A stretch of DNA of 64,000 bases from JAJPKK01 sp963747835 (GCA_963747835.1 CAVVGO010000005.1:992001-1056000), one strand, 5' to 3'. Positions 27,275 to 36,264 are shown, counted from the stretch's first letter. The notes: generated from the letters alone by a model not told the origin. A program made the numbers and translations.

Positions 27275-29025
27275 TTGCCGGCTCTGCGGTCCGCAAATGG
27301 AATTGGCGTGGCGAGAAGCCGGCCAAGGATGCACGGACGAGGGCACGTGTCCGCGCTTAGCCCAAAGGCGCCGAACCGAATGCCGATTTTGGCGAGATTT
27401 CGCAGATCGGGATCGATCGGGTGCATCTGGTCCAATCGAAGATGTTCGCCGGAAGCCCCGATGTCCCGCCCAGGCCGCCAGTCATGATGACGGGTCGCGC
27501 CGATCAGATCGACCGCGGCGCGAGCCGGCAGCAACGCGGCATCGCCGAACGACTTTTGCAGCATCGCAAATTGCAGGCTGGCGACGGTAGCGTTCGTCTC
27601 TTGCGGCGAAAGCACGGCGACAAATTCAGCATTTGCCCGGGTCGCCGCCAGCTGCTTTCGCAGCGCCAGCAAAATCTCGCGCCTGTTCACAAAACGGCGC
27701 AATTCGCCGCCGACGCCGTGGCCGACAATTTCCAGCCAGTTGCGGCTCGTCGCCGCAAGGTTGCCCGGGAGCCGGAACGTTCTGCGCACCGGCGAGAGCT
27801 GGTCGAGTTCGTGATCCGTGAATTGCCCCCAGTCGAGCACTTGCCAATAGGCCCTCGGGTCGAAGCGGTCCGGCGGCGTTAGAACCACATGATAGGTCGC
27901 GGCAGCGAGGTCGCGGCGCCACGCGGTGTCGGCGATTTTGGCGATCCGCGTAAAGGCTGTGCTTTCGAATACACGCGCCTGAAGTTCTGTTCCGGTCGCA
28001 ACACCGTCGAGCGACTGTGGCAGCGCGACGGTTCGGACGCTTGCGATGTTACCGTGGCGCGACGTGCGCGCCGCGGCCGGCTTTTCGGTGTGCTCGCGGC
28101 CGAGTTCATACACGGCGGCGCGCAGGAAATTCGCCTGGGCGCGCCGGCCGGGAATGTGGCGCAACATCGCGGGAGAGATCGGCTTGCCGACATTGACCGT
28201 AATGGTCTTGCCGCGCAGGTTCAGGAATTCCGCCACCAGGGCCAAAAATCCGAGTTCGGTCCGGACTTTTGCCGCCATGTAGTAGCGCAACCGGTTGCGA
28301 CCGGAGAACCACACCGGCACAAGCATCGCATCATGGTGACGCGCGATGCGCATGAACGCGTCGGACCAGCGCCGATCCGTGATGGTGCCGGAATGCATCC
28401 TGAGCTGGGACGAAATGCCGGCCGGAAACACTCCCAAGGCCCGATATCTGGTTCCGAACTCCTGCCTCAACTTGAGGAGAGAGTCCAAATTGATGGTTGC
28501 AGAGCTTTGGAACGGATCGACCGGAATGAGCTTGTCCGCCAGCGAAGGCAAAAAATTCATGTGGCGATTGCCGAGAATCCGGTAGTCGGAAAAATGCTCG
28601 GTAAGGAGGACGGACATGCCGAGCACGTTTCCGCCGCCGGTCGGATGATTTGCAAATAGGATGACCGGGCGATCCGCGCTGGCCTTGAGGTTGTCGAGGC
28701 CCTTGAATTCGAAACGGATGTCGAGCGCCTCGGCCATCGCCGCGAGCTGTCGCGAGCGCTCTATCGTTTCGATTTGGGAAATTAGCTCATTGAGCTCGGT
28801 AAACGCGAGCAACCGTTGCGCCAACCTCACCGGCGCCGACAGCGTGCCATCGCGGCGCACCAGCTTGTTGTAGAGCGTAGACTGGAGCCAGTCCAAGCTG
28901 GTGCCCGGTCGCCCGGCACTCCGTCCGGCCGCAGGCGCCACGCCAGGCGCCGACAGCGCAAACGCGCGATCATGTTGAATGGCTTCACGGGTCGAGAGTG
29001 CGGAGGTTGAGATCGCGGGAGACAT
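27271..29025 (-). CDS. PlsC-type acyltransferase with an unknown C-terminal half
   Basis: 584 residues. After a variable N-terminus, residues ~75-320 form a lysophospholipid/hemolysin-type acyltransferase. The motif resembling NHxxxxD is VILFANHPTGGGNVLGMSVL. A later FPAGISSQLRMHSGTITDRR and VPVWFSGRNRLRYYMAAKV fit the acyl-acceptor motifs. Residues ~345-584 (FESTAFTRIAKIADTAWRRD; YWQVLDWGQFTDHELDQLSP; SPVRRTFRLPGNLAATSRNW) match nothing I recognise. The usual HxxxxD Asp is not evident (HPTGGGN), as in OlsB/hemolysin-like relatives. It sits 4 nt after the permease and overlaps the KS-beta-like start. It should transfer an acyl chain to the operon's product. Confidence 0.75.
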   Translation of the reverse strand: MSPAISTSALSTREAIQHDRAFALSAPGVAPAAGRSAGRPGTSLDWLQSTLYNKLVRRDGTLSAPVRLAQRLLAFTELNELISQIETIERSRQLAAMAEALDIRFEFKGLDNLKASADRPVILFANHPTGGGNVLGMSVLLTEHFSDYRILGNRHMNFLPSLADKLIPVDPFQSSATINLDSLLKLRQEFGTRYRALGVFPAGISSQLRMHSGTITDRRWSDAFMRIARHHDAMLVPVWFSGRNRLRYYMAAKVRTELGFLALVAEFLNLRGKTITVNVGKPISPAMLRHIPGRRAQANFLRAAVYELGREHTEKPAAARTSRHGNIASVRTVALPQSLDGVATGTELQARVFESTAFTRIAKIADTAWRRDLAAATYHVVLTPPDRFDPRAYWQVLDWGQFTDHELDQLSPVRRTFRLPGNLAATSRNWLEIVGHGVGGELRRFVNRREILLALRKQLAATRANAEFVAVLSPQETNATVASLQFAMLQKSFGDAALLPARAAVDLIGATRHHDWRPGRDIGASGEHLRLDQMHPIDPDLRNLAKIGIRFGAFGLSADTCPRPCILGRLLATPIPFADRRAGK

Positions 29026-29029
29026 GGGA

Positions 29030-30169
29030 TTAATCCAGGGTTCGGCGGAAGCGCGTGACGGCGATCGTCATGGCAAGTAGCATCAGGCCGGCAAGCCAGA
29101 GCGTGTCGGTGTGCAGGTCGGTCAGCGTCGATCCTTTGAGCATGATGGCGCGCACGATCCTCAGGAAATGCGTCAACGGCAAACCTTCGCTGATCCACTG
29201 TGCCCAAGTCGGCATGCCGGCGTACGGAAACATGAACCCCGACAGCAGGATGTTCGGGAGGAAGAACATCATCACCATCTGAACCGACTGAAGCTGGCTC
29301 TGGGCGAATGTCGAGAACGTGTAGCCGATCGACAGGTTGGTGGTGATGAACAGGATGGTCAGCACCGTGAGCAGCGCCAGGCTGCCCATGATCGGCACGT
29401 TGAACAGCACGACGGACGCTCCGAGCACCAATGCGCCCTGCATGAGGCCGACCATGACGTACGGGAATATCTTGCCGAGCATGATTTCGAGCGGCGCCAG
29501 CGGCATGGCGAGCAGGCTTTCCATGGTGCCGCGCTCGGCCTCGCGGGTGAGCGAGAGGCCGGTGAAAACCAGCATCGTCATGGTCAATATGGTGCCCAGC
29601 AGTCCCGGCACGATATTGAGCTGCGTCGAACCCGCCGGATTGTAGCGGCGGTGTTCGCGGAACTCGAACGCCGGCAGCTCCGCCTCGGGAATGGCGTGAT
29701 CGTTCGCCAGCGCCGCCATGGCAACGTCTTGCAGCGTGCTGAAGGCGGAGGCGACAGCGACCGGATCGGTCGCATCGGCCGCCATCAGCAGGGCGGGACG
29801 ATCGCCGCGCCGCAGCGCGCGCTCGAATCCAACCGGAATCTCGATGGCGAACAGGACCTCGCCGGAGGCCAGCAACCGGTCGAGCGTTTCTACGTCCGAA
29901 ACCTGGCGCGCGATGCGGAAGTATTTCGTATTCTGCAACGCCGCCACGATCGAACGGCCGACGTCGCTCGATTCCTGCAGCAGGATCGCGGTCGGCAAAT
30001 CGCGCGGATTGGTGTTGATCGCGTACCCGAACAGCGTGATCTGCACCAGCGGGATCGCGATCATGGTGGCGAACGTGACCCGGTCGCGCCGGAGCTGCAA
30101 AAATTCCTTGACGACAATCGCCCCGATGCGGCCACAGAATGCCGACCAGGGATGTGCCGGGGCGCTCAT
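29030..30169 (-). CDS. ABC-2-type transporter permease
   Basis: 379 residues from ATG 30169, which overlaps the ATPase stop by 4 bp (ATGA); a longer upstream extension has no ribosome site. One N-terminal helix (VTFATMIAIPLVQITLFGYA), a large periplasmic loop (~residues 55-180), then five helices including TILTMTMLVFTGLSLTREAE and RGTMESLLAMPLAPLEIMLG. This is the ABC2_membrane_3/YbhR-like layout used for exporting lipids or drugs. It forms a homodimer with the ATPase encoded upstream. Confidence 0.9.
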   Translation of the reverse strand: MSAPAHPWSAFCGRIGAIVVKEFLQLRRDRVTFATMIAIPLVQITLFGYAINTNPRDLPTAILLQESSDVGRSIVAALQNTKYFRIARQVSDVETLDRLLASGEVLFAIEIPVGFERALRRGDRPALLMAADATDPVAVASAFSTLQDVAMAALANDHAIPEAELPAFEFREHRRYNPAGSTQLNIVPGLLGTILTMTMLVFTGLSLTREAERGTMESLLAMPLAPLEIMLGKIFPYVMVGLMQGALVLGASVVLFNVPIMGSLALLTVLTILFITTNLSIGYTFSTFAQSQLQSVQMVMMFFLPNILLSGFMFPYAGMPTWAQWISEGLPLTHFLRIVRAIMLKGSTLTDLHTDTLWLAGLMLLAMTIAVTRFRRTLD

Positions 30170-31170
30170 TGGAGGCGGCGCCTGGCGCCGGTCGTGAGCT
30201 CGATGAATACGTCCTCGAGCGAAGGAGTGGCGCGGGTCCAAGTCAATCGCGGATCACCGCGGTGCGCCGCAATCGCTGCTTCGAGCGCATCGGCATCGCG
30301 CCCGCAGACATGGAGGCTCGTTCCGAACGGCGCCACCATATCGATGCCGGTGACGCCCGTGAGCGCGGCGGCAAGCGCCGACAATCCGGTGCCGGTCACC
30401 ACATAGGTTGAAAGCGTGCCTTGCCGGATGACGTCGTCGACGGTTCCCTGGATCAGCACGGTGCCATTGGCGATATAGGCAAGTTCGTGACAGCGCTCGG
30501 CCTCGTCCATGTAATGGGTCGAGACCAGGACGGTGAGCCCGTTATCGGCAAGCGCGTGGATCTCGCTCCAGAACTCGCGCCGGGCGGTCGGATCGACCCC
30601 GGCGGTGGGCTCATCGAGCAACACGAGTTTCGGGTCCGGCATGGTGCACGCGCCGAGCGACAGGCGCTGCTTCCAGCCGCCCGACAGCGAACCGGCGAGT
30701 TGGTCGCAGCAGCCTTCGAGGCCGAGCCGCTCGATCGTGGCCCGCGCGGTGGCGCGCGGATCGGAAAGTCCGTAGACCCGTGCGACGAACTCGAGATTCT
30801 CGCGGACCGAGAGGTCGTGGTAAAGGCTGAAGCGCTGGGTCATGTAACCGACATGGCGCTTGATCTTGTCGGTCTCGGTGGCGATATCGAACCCGAGGCA
30901 GGTGCCGCGCCCGGCATCGGGCGTAAGCAGCCCGCACAGCATGCGGATCGTGGTGGTCTTGCCCGACCCATTGGGTCCGAGAAACCCATAGATCGTTCCG
31001 CGCCTCACCCGCATCGACACGCCATGCACGACCTGGCGCCCGTCGAACGACTTGGTCAGACCCTCGACCTCGATGGCGATGTCGGCGCCGGCGGTATCGG
31101 CAGCAGGATCGGTGTGGGTGAGATCGGCGTACGCAATACGGGATTCGCCGATATTTGCTGTCGGTATCAC
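30166..31170 (-). CDS. ABC transporter ATP-binding protein (DrrA/YbhF-like exporter)
   Basis: 334 residues. Walker A is GFLGPNGSGKTTTIRML, the Q-loop is VGYMTQRFSLYHDLSVREN, the signature is SLSGGWKQRLSLG, Walker B is LVLLDEPTAGVDP and the H-loop is VLVSTHYMDEAERC. The C-terminal ~90 residues (TYVVTGTGLSALAAALTG, PSLEDVFIELTTG) are the regulatory tail typical of exporter ATPases. Its ends overlap both neighbours by 4 bp, so translation is coupled to the adaptor and the permease. Confidence 0.93.
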   Translation of the reverse strand: MIPTANIGESRIAYADLTHTDPAADTAGADIAIEVEGLTKSFDGRQVVHGVSMRVRRGTIYGFLGPNGSGKTTTIRMLCGLLTPDAGRGTCLGFDIATETDKIKRHVGYMTQRFSLYHDLSVRENLEFVARVYGLSDPRATARATIERLGLEGCCDQLAGSLSGGWKQRLSLGACTMPDPKLVLLDEPTAGVDPTARREFWSEIHALADNGLTVLVSTHYMDEAERCHELAYIANGTVLIQGTVDDVIRQGTLSTYVVTGTGLSALAAALTGVTGIDMVAPFGTSLHVCGRDADALEAAIAAHRGDPRLTWTRATPSLEDVFIELTTGARRRLQ

Positions 31171-31949
31171 CGCGCCGCCTCCTGCTTCGCCAGGGCGACG
31201 CGCACCGGCTGACCGACGCGCATGGCATCAGGCTGGTCCGGCATGGCCTCGATCAGGAACACCAGCTTAGCGCGCTCCTCCAGGCTGTAGATGACCGGCG
31301 GCGTGTATTCGGCCTTTTTGGAAATGAAGCTGATGCGGGCGCTCATGTTCGCAGCGCACCCGTCGCATTTCACCGTGACGGCGTCGCCCGCCTTCATCCC
31401 CGGGAGCAAAGCTTCGGTCACGAAGAAACGAACCTTGACGTTGCCGGGCGGCAGCAGCGAAACCACCGGCCGGCCCACAGGCACCACCTCGCCGGGCCGG
31501 AAGTAGACCTGCTGGATGGTGCCGCCGGCCGGAGCGAAGACGTTCCGCCGGATCAGGCGGGTGCGCGCCGAGGTTAGTTTCGCCTCGGACTCGGTGAGCG
31601 TGGATCGCGCCCAGTCGTAGTCCTTCTTGGTTCCGGAGCCGGTCTTGAGGAGTTCCTGGGCACGATTGAACGTCTGTTGGGCGTTGGCGAAGGTCGCCTC
31701 ATCCTGTTGGACGGTGGCTTTCTGCAGGTCGGCATCGACCGTGAACAGCGGGGCGCCTGCCGTGATGGTATCGCCTTCGCGCACCGCAAGCGTTTCGACG
31801 CGACCAAGCTCGTCGGCGCCGATGAAAACGAAGTTGGCCTCGACCCAGCCCTGGAACATCGGCGGCTCGGTCGGCTTCGCCTGCCAAGTCGCCATGACCA
31901 GGGCGGCGGCCGCGGCGAATGTTTTTAAGATGAATGGTCCGGTATTCAC
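31167..31949 (-). CDS. HlyD/membrane-fusion-type adaptor protein
   Basis: 260 residues. An N-terminal membrane anchor (FILKTFAAAAALVMATWQAK) precedes a lipoyl half (VEANFVFIGADELGRVETLA, VREGDTITAGAPLFTVDADL). A short helical hairpin (ATFANAQQTFNRAQELLKTG) and the second lipoyl half (FAPAGGTIQQVYFRPGEVVP) follow, then a beta-barrel region. It bridges the ABC exporter to the periplasm or an outer-membrane channel, as YbhG does. The hairpin is short, as in YbhG-like adaptors. It overlaps the P450 stop and the ATPase start by 4 bp each. Confidence 0.9.
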   Translation of the reverse strand: MNTGPFILKTFAAAAALVMATWQAKPTEPPMFQGWVEANFVFIGADELGRVETLAVREGDTITAGAPLFTVDADLQKATVQQDEATFANAQQTFNRAQELLKTGSGTKKDYDWARSTLTESEAKLTSARTRLIRRNVFAPAGGTIQQVYFRPGEVVPVGRPVVSLLPPGNVKVRFFVTEALLPGMKAGDAVTVKCDGCAANMSARISFISKKAEYTPPVIYSLEERAKLVFLIEAMPDQPDAMRVGQPVRVALAKQEAAR

Positions 31950-33406
31950 GGCTGGGCCCCTTGAACTGCATCGCGAGTCAATGCTTGGTCGAATGGGCAG
32001 CGGCTCCGGTTCATGCCGGTCTGCGTTAAAGGCGGGGCGTGACGAGGCGCGCTGCGCGCGCGCCGCTTGATCCGCATCGGCAACCCGTGTTTCGGCGACA
32101 GCGTCACGGTCAGATTGATCGGTGCGGGACTCTCGCCGACGTATTCGAGATCGAAGTCACGCAGAAACAGCGACAGCGCCAGAACCGTTTCGACCTGGCT
32201 CATGGCGCCGCCGATGCAGGCCCGCTTGCCACCGCCGAACGGCAGATAGCTATAGGGCGGCCGGGCTCGCGCCCGCTCGGCGCTAAAGCGGTCCGGGTCG
32301 AAACGGTCCGGATGGTCCCAGAATCGCGGGTCATGATGCGCCGCATAAGTGCACAGCACGATGGTATCGCCCGCCTTGATGTCGTGATCGCCGATCCGGT
32401 CATCCGCTTCCGCCTTGCGCGTCAGCGACCAGATTGGCGGATAGATGCGCATCGTCTCCTGGATGACGTTGCGCGTGAAGACGAGCTTGGAATAATCGGC
32501 TTGCGTCGGTTCGCGGTCGCCGAACACATCGCTCGCCTCCTGCCTGATGCGTCGGGCGACGTCGGCGTGGGTGGAGGTGAGATAGAGCGCCCACGCCAGC
32601 ATCAGCGCAGTCGTCTCGGTTCCGGCCCAGATATATTGCTTGATCTCGTCGAGTACCTGTTGGTGATCGAAGGACGGCGCGCCGTGGTCCGCCGCGGCCC
32701 CCTGGATCAACCCCAGCAGCGTATGCGGGCATCCGCGCAGGGGAGCGGCATCGAGAATTGTCTTGGGCAGATCGCCCCAGGTCTCGGTCGCCCGGGCGAT
32801 CGCGCTTGCATCGCTGCCCGCGCGTTCATCGTCCATGCGTTGGAACCGCACCGATTCATGATTTGTCACATTTGTGAACGACTTGACCGCCTTGTAGACC
32901 GCGCGAGGGTCGAACGGCGTGTCGCGGTCAAACAGCGCCCGGCAGGTCATGTCCGCCGCCAACGCCCAAGTTTCCTCGCAGATGTCGACCGGACCGGTTT
33001 CCGCGGCTGCCGTCCAGGCGTCCATTCTGGAGCCGATCGAGGTTACGAAATGCGGGACATACCCCGAGATCATGTCGGGGTGGAAGGCCGGCTGTTGAAG
33101 CGCCCGCATCTCCTGCCAAGGCGTCCCGTCCATGGTGATCATCGCGTTGCCGAAGATCGGTCCCATGCCGTCGATGTATTTGCCGTAGTTCCGGCTGTTG
33201 GTCGCGAGCACGTGCTTGAAATGCTCGACCGCGGTGAACAGGAAGACGCGCTGCGGCTTGACTTGAAGCGGCAGGCAACCATCGCCGCGGCGCGCCAGTT
33301 GCATCAGCAAGGCCAGCGGATTGCCGGAATTTCGCAGCACCGCAAGCTTGCGCCAGATCCCCGGCGCATCGTCGCGCGACCGTGAGTGACTGACTGCGTC
33401 CAGCAT
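31946..33406 (-). CDS. Cytochrome P450
   Basis: 486 residues from ATG 33406; an in-frame TTG at 33424 is also possible and neither has a strong ribosome site. I-helix oxygen motif IWAGTETTALMLAWAL, K-helix EtMR (NVIQETMRIYPPIWSLTRK), PERF-like DRFDPDRFSAERA and heme-binding FGGGKRACIGGAMSQVET with the axial Cys are all present. The sequence resembles fatty-acid/alkane-type P450s. First gene of the seven-gene operon. It would hydroxylate or desaturate the acyl product. Redox partners are not encoded here. Confidence 0.93.
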   Translation of the reverse strand: MLDAVSHSRSRDDAPGIWRKLAVLRNSGNPLALLMQLARRGDGCLPLQVKPQRVFLFTAVEHFKHVLATNSRNYGKYIDGMGPIFGNAMITMDGTPWQEMRALQQPAFHPDMISGYVPHFVTSIGSRMDAWTAAAETGPVDICEETWALAADMTCRALFDRDTPFDPRAVYKAVKSFTNVTNHESVRFQRMDDERAGSDASAIARATETWGDLPKTILDAAPLRGCPHTLLGLIQGAAADHGAPSFDHQQVLDEIKQYIWAGTETTALMLAWALYLTSTHADVARRIRQEASDVFGDREPTQADYSKLVFTRNVIQETMRIYPPIWSLTRKAEADDRIGDHDIKAGDTIVLCTYAAHHDPRFWDHPDRFDPDRFSAERARARPPYSYLPFGGGKRACIGGAMSQVETVLALSLFLRDFDLEYVGESPAPINLTVTLSPKHGLPMRIKRRARSAPRHAPPLTQTGMNRSRCPFDQALTRDAVQGAQP

Positions 33407-33752
33407 GGCAAATACCGTCGTCAAGCGCCCACCGCGGAGCGGGTGGGCGATGCGTGAGAGCGCATTGGAATGTCAGGATTTGCCCGGCGGGCGATCCGAC
33501 CGCTGCTGATGAGTAGCCGGAGGCCCTCGAGAAGTTCACTGAACCCGATCATACGCGGTCGACGTCCCGATTCAGCGGGCGTCGTGCAACACCACAGGAG
33601 GTGAAGGAGGGGTTCTCGAAGGTCGGAAATAGACTTCGGCCTTTGCGCCCGGCGGTTGATATGGCATTCCTGCCCGATCACTCGCGAAAAGCTTCGATGC
33701 CGCCGCAACGGTGGAACAGGTGGCGGCGGGTTAAAACATCAGGATGGGGGTC
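33407..33752. other. Intergenic region upstream of the P450 operon
   Basis: It should hold the promoter of the seven-gene minus-strand operon and that of the small gene at 33753. I see no recognisable operator or convincing -35/-10. A 95-codon minus frame here ends on the P450 TTG and is not supported by family or ribosome site. Confidence 0.5.
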
Positions 33753-34112
33753 ATGATTTCATTTGCGCTCGCCCAGGAATTGAAAAACGCCGGATTTACT
33801 CAGCGCACGAATGGCAACGCCGAGTACTTTCTCAATGACCATCTCAAGATCAGACGGGAGGATGCCCTTCGCATGTGGTACGGCGACAAAGCGAGGGAGG
33901 GGTGGGAACTCGATCTGACGAAAGAACTGGTGTACTGCCCGACGATGACGGAACTTATCGAAGCCTGCGGGCTGCCGTTTTCTCTGTCGTGCTCGCAGGC
34001 CAATCATTGGCACGCATCGAATGGGCAAAACGGGGCAGGGAAGAGCGTAAATGGCGAGTCTGCCAAGGAAGCCATGGCTCGATTGTGGCTCCTCCTTCAC
34101 GCAACGATATGA
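33753..34112 (+). CDS. Small conserved hypothetical protein
   Basis: 119 residues from ATG 33753, preceded by AGGATGGGGGTC; ATG 33744 is an alternative. The pattern LAQELKNAGFTQR, YCPTMTELIEACG, a central aromatic region (ANHWHASNGQN) and the C-terminal EAMARLWLLLHA matches a widespread family of ~110-130-residue proteins. In that family, YxPTLxELLExxG and a final AVAxLWLxL recur. No function is known. Confidence 0.65.
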   Translation: MISFALAQELKNAGFTQRTNGNAEYFLNDHLKIRREDALRMWYGDKAREGWELDLTKELVYCPTMTELIEACGLPFSLSCSQANHWHASNGQNGAGKSVNGESAKEAMARLWLLLHATI

Positions 34113-34314
34113 TCTTCGCAAGGGCAATTGCTTACTCTTAGTGCAAAGCCATTGACGGCAAACTTCGGACGTCCTTGGACACGAAACCGGAAGACGCGCC
34201 GGGCCATTTTTTTGTCTACAAGGCCCCAATTACCTCGGAACTTTTTTCGTCCCCTCGGGTTGCACTGCGGTAGCGCCGGGTTTCAGACCGGTGGCGCTTC
34301 GAAGGATCCCGGGC

Positions 34315-35736
34315 GTGAAATCTCCACGAATCCTCTTCGTAACCTCGGAATTCGATGATTTTGTGCGAGTAGGGGGGCTTGCGGCGGTTTCTGCCGCTTT
34401 GCCGCGTGCGCTGCGAAAAGCTTGCGACATTCGGGTTGTCGTGCCGGGCTACCCGCAGGTGTTGGCCCACAGGAAAAATATGCAAGTCGTCGGGCATTGC
34501 GCCCCGATGGCTGGACTTCCGGCCTGCTCAATTGGCCGAATTGATACCCTGGACGGGCTTCCGGTCTACGTAATCTTGTGTCCGACTCTGTACGAACGGG
34601 AAGGTACGCCCTATGGCGACCCGTGCGGACGGGATTGGAACGACAATGACCTCCGGTTTGCCAGATTTGCCGCCGCCGCGGCCGATTTGGCGGCTGGACT
34701 GTCCGATTCCGATTGGGCCGCAGACTTGGTTCATGTCAATGACTGGCCTTCCGCCCTGGTGCCGGCTTACTTGAGTTGGAATGAACGTCGGATTCCGACG
34801 CTTCTGACGGTCCATAATCTAGCCTACCAAGGCCTGTTCTCGCGGGAGACAATGGGCCGTATCGGTGCTCCGCAGAGTTCCTACAGCGTCGATGGAATAG
34901 AATTCTACGGCAAGGTATCGTTCTTGAAGGCCGGACTCATCTATGCGACCCACGTGACGACGGTCAGCGAAACTTACGCGCGCGAAATCACGACGCCGGA
35001 ATACGGCTGCGGTCTCGACGGCGTCCTGCGCCAGCGCGCGAAGCAGCATGAACTCACCGGTATCCTCAATGGCATTGATGAAAGCTGGGATCCGCGGACG
35101 TGCCGCGATCTTGTCAGTCCGTTTGACGTGGGCGAGTGGAAAGGCAAGCAGGCTAACGCCGACTACGTGCGCAGAAAGTTCGGGCTGGCGGTGTCGCAAG
35201 GTCCGCTTTTTGCGCTTGTTGCTCGCCTTGTGCACCAAAAGGGCGTCGATCTCGTGCTGTCCGCCGCCGAGACGGTGGTTGCCGCCGGCGGTCAGATCGT
35301 CGTGACCGGCACCGGGGAGCCGCACCTGGAACGGGCATTGAAAGAAAAAAGCCGGCAATTTCCGGATTCGATCGGAGTGGAAATCGGTTTTGACGATGTC
35401 GAGGCGAGAAGAATCTTTGCCGGCAGTGATTTTACGTTTATGCCATCGCGCTTCGAACCCTGCGGTCTCAGTCAAATGTACGCCCAACGCTTCGGTTCGC
35501 TGCCGATCGGCCACCAGACCGGAGGTTTGGCTGAAACGATAGAGGACGGAAAAACCGGATTTCTGTTTCGCAAGCCATCCGCGGAGGAATTCCTAGGGGG
35601 AGTTTGTCGGGCCTTTTCGGCATTCGGATCGACGCGGCGCATGAATGCGATGCGGCGCAACGCCATGGCGCGCGTTTTCAGCTGGAGGAATTCCGCCGGC
35701 ACCTATGCGGATTTATATCAGCGGATTGCGTTCTGA
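34315..35736 (+). CDS. GT5 glycogen/starch synthase-like glycosyltransferase
   Basis: 473 residues from GTG 34315, with GAAGGATCC upstream; GTG 34291 is an alternative. GT-B fold: ILFVTSEFDDFVRVGGLAAV, HVNDWPSALVPAYLSW, LLTVHNLAYQGLFS, TVSETYAREITTPEYGCGLD, GILNGIDESWDPRTC, LVARLVHQKGVDLVLSAAE, and the C-terminal FMPSRFEPCGLSQMYAQRFG with TGGLAETIEDGKTGF. These are GlgA signatures. The N-terminal KTGGL loop that contacts ADP-glucose reads RVGGL here, so Lys is replaced by Arg. No glgB/glgC/glgP lies nearby. Confidence 0.88.
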   Translation: MKSPRILFVTSEFDDFVRVGGLAAVSAALPRALRKACDIRVVVPGYPQVLAHRKNMQVVGHCAPMAGLPACSIGRIDTLDGLPVYVILCPTLYEREGTPYGDPCGRDWNDNDLRFARFAAAAADLAAGLSDSDWAADLVHVNDWPSALVPAYLSWNERRIPTLLTVHNLAYQGLFSRETMGRIGAPQSSYSVDGIEFYGKVSFLKAGLIYATHVTTVSETYAREITTPEYGCGLDGVLRQRAKQHELTGILNGIDESWDPRTCRDLVSPFDVGEWKGKQANADYVRRKFGLAVSQGPLFALVARLVHQKGVDLVLSAAETVVAAGGQIVVTGTGEPHLERALKEKSRQFPDSIGVEIGFDDVEARRIFAGSDFTFMPSRFEPCGLSQMYAQRFGSLPIGHQTGGLAETIEDGKTGFLFRKPSAEEFLGGVCRAFSAFGSTRRMNAMRRNAMARVFSWRNSAGTYADLYQRIAF

Positions 35737-35842
35737 CGGCGATAGTGCCGGTTGTTCAGCAAACGCAGCCAATTCTCAGGATCTGTGTGCTTGCCTGCTG
35801 ATCCCAGCCTCGCTCGACGAACGCACGAAGCGGCAGCATGGC

Positions 35843-36184
35843 CTAGTGGGAGATCATCCAGGGCCGGCTCGTCGGAAAGCTCTTCGATCCTCCCTTTCCA
35901 CGTCTGACCATCCGGGACGGCCGGCTTGAGCAGCAGGAGCAACCGGCGGCGTGGGCGCCCCCCTTCAGCGACGACAATGTTTGGGGCGCGTTCGCGCTCC
36001 GCTCGTTCGTCGCGTGCGCGAGGCGCGATTGTGCCGATAGCGTCGAGCAATGCGGCGCGGTCAGCATGACGCGGGGCGCGCGCGATCGGCAGTCCGGGCA
36101 TTTGGACGGCAAATCGCACTCCGCCATCGGCCGCATCTGCGTGAATGGCCCGCAATTATTGCAGCGGTATTCGTAGATCGGCAT
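35843..36184 (-). CDS. fmdB: FmdB-type zinc-ribbon protein
   Basis: 113 residues from ATG 36184, preceded by TTGGAGGGACGCC. The N-terminus is the FmdB/CxxC zinc ribbon: MPIYEYRCNNCG, then CPDCRSRAPRVMLTA. The rest is low-complexity and basic, with another Cys cluster (AAGCSCCSSRP). In Methylophilus, FmdB accompanies formamidase and was proposed to be regulatory. Here it follows fmdA but is separated from it by a strong hairpin. Confidence 0.85.
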   Translation of the reverse strand: MPIYEYRCNNCGPFTQMRPMAECDLPSKCPDCRSRAPRVMLTAPHCSTLSAQSRLAHATNERSANAPQTLSSLKGGAHAAGCSCCSSRPSRMVRRGKGGSKSFPTSRPWMISH

Positions 36185-36222
36185 GGCGTCCCTCCAACTG
36201 GCAAACGTTCCGTCGTAGCTTG

Positions 36223-36260
36223 AAAGCCGACGCGGCGATGTCTATCGCCGCGTCGGCTTT
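36223..36260 (-). terminator. Strong hairpin between fmdA and fmdB, probable terminator
   Basis: AAAGCCGACGCGGCGA (36223-36238) and TCGCCGCGTCGGCTTT (36245-36260) make a perfect 16-bp stem with a 6-nt loop, 4 nt beyond the fmdA stop. The A3/T3 ends give only a short U-run. It would end or attenuate the urt-fmdA transcript before fmdB. Confidence 0.65.
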
Positions 36261-36264
36261 ACGG

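Noticed and set aside
33421..33708. 95-codon minus frame ending at the P450 start
   Set aside because: No ribosome site, no family likeness; the overlap with the P450 TTG looks accidental.
35718..36155. Alternative 145-codon minus frame over fmdB
   Set aside because: The overlapping frame from 36184 has the MPIYEYRCNNCG zinc ribbon and a good ribosome site.
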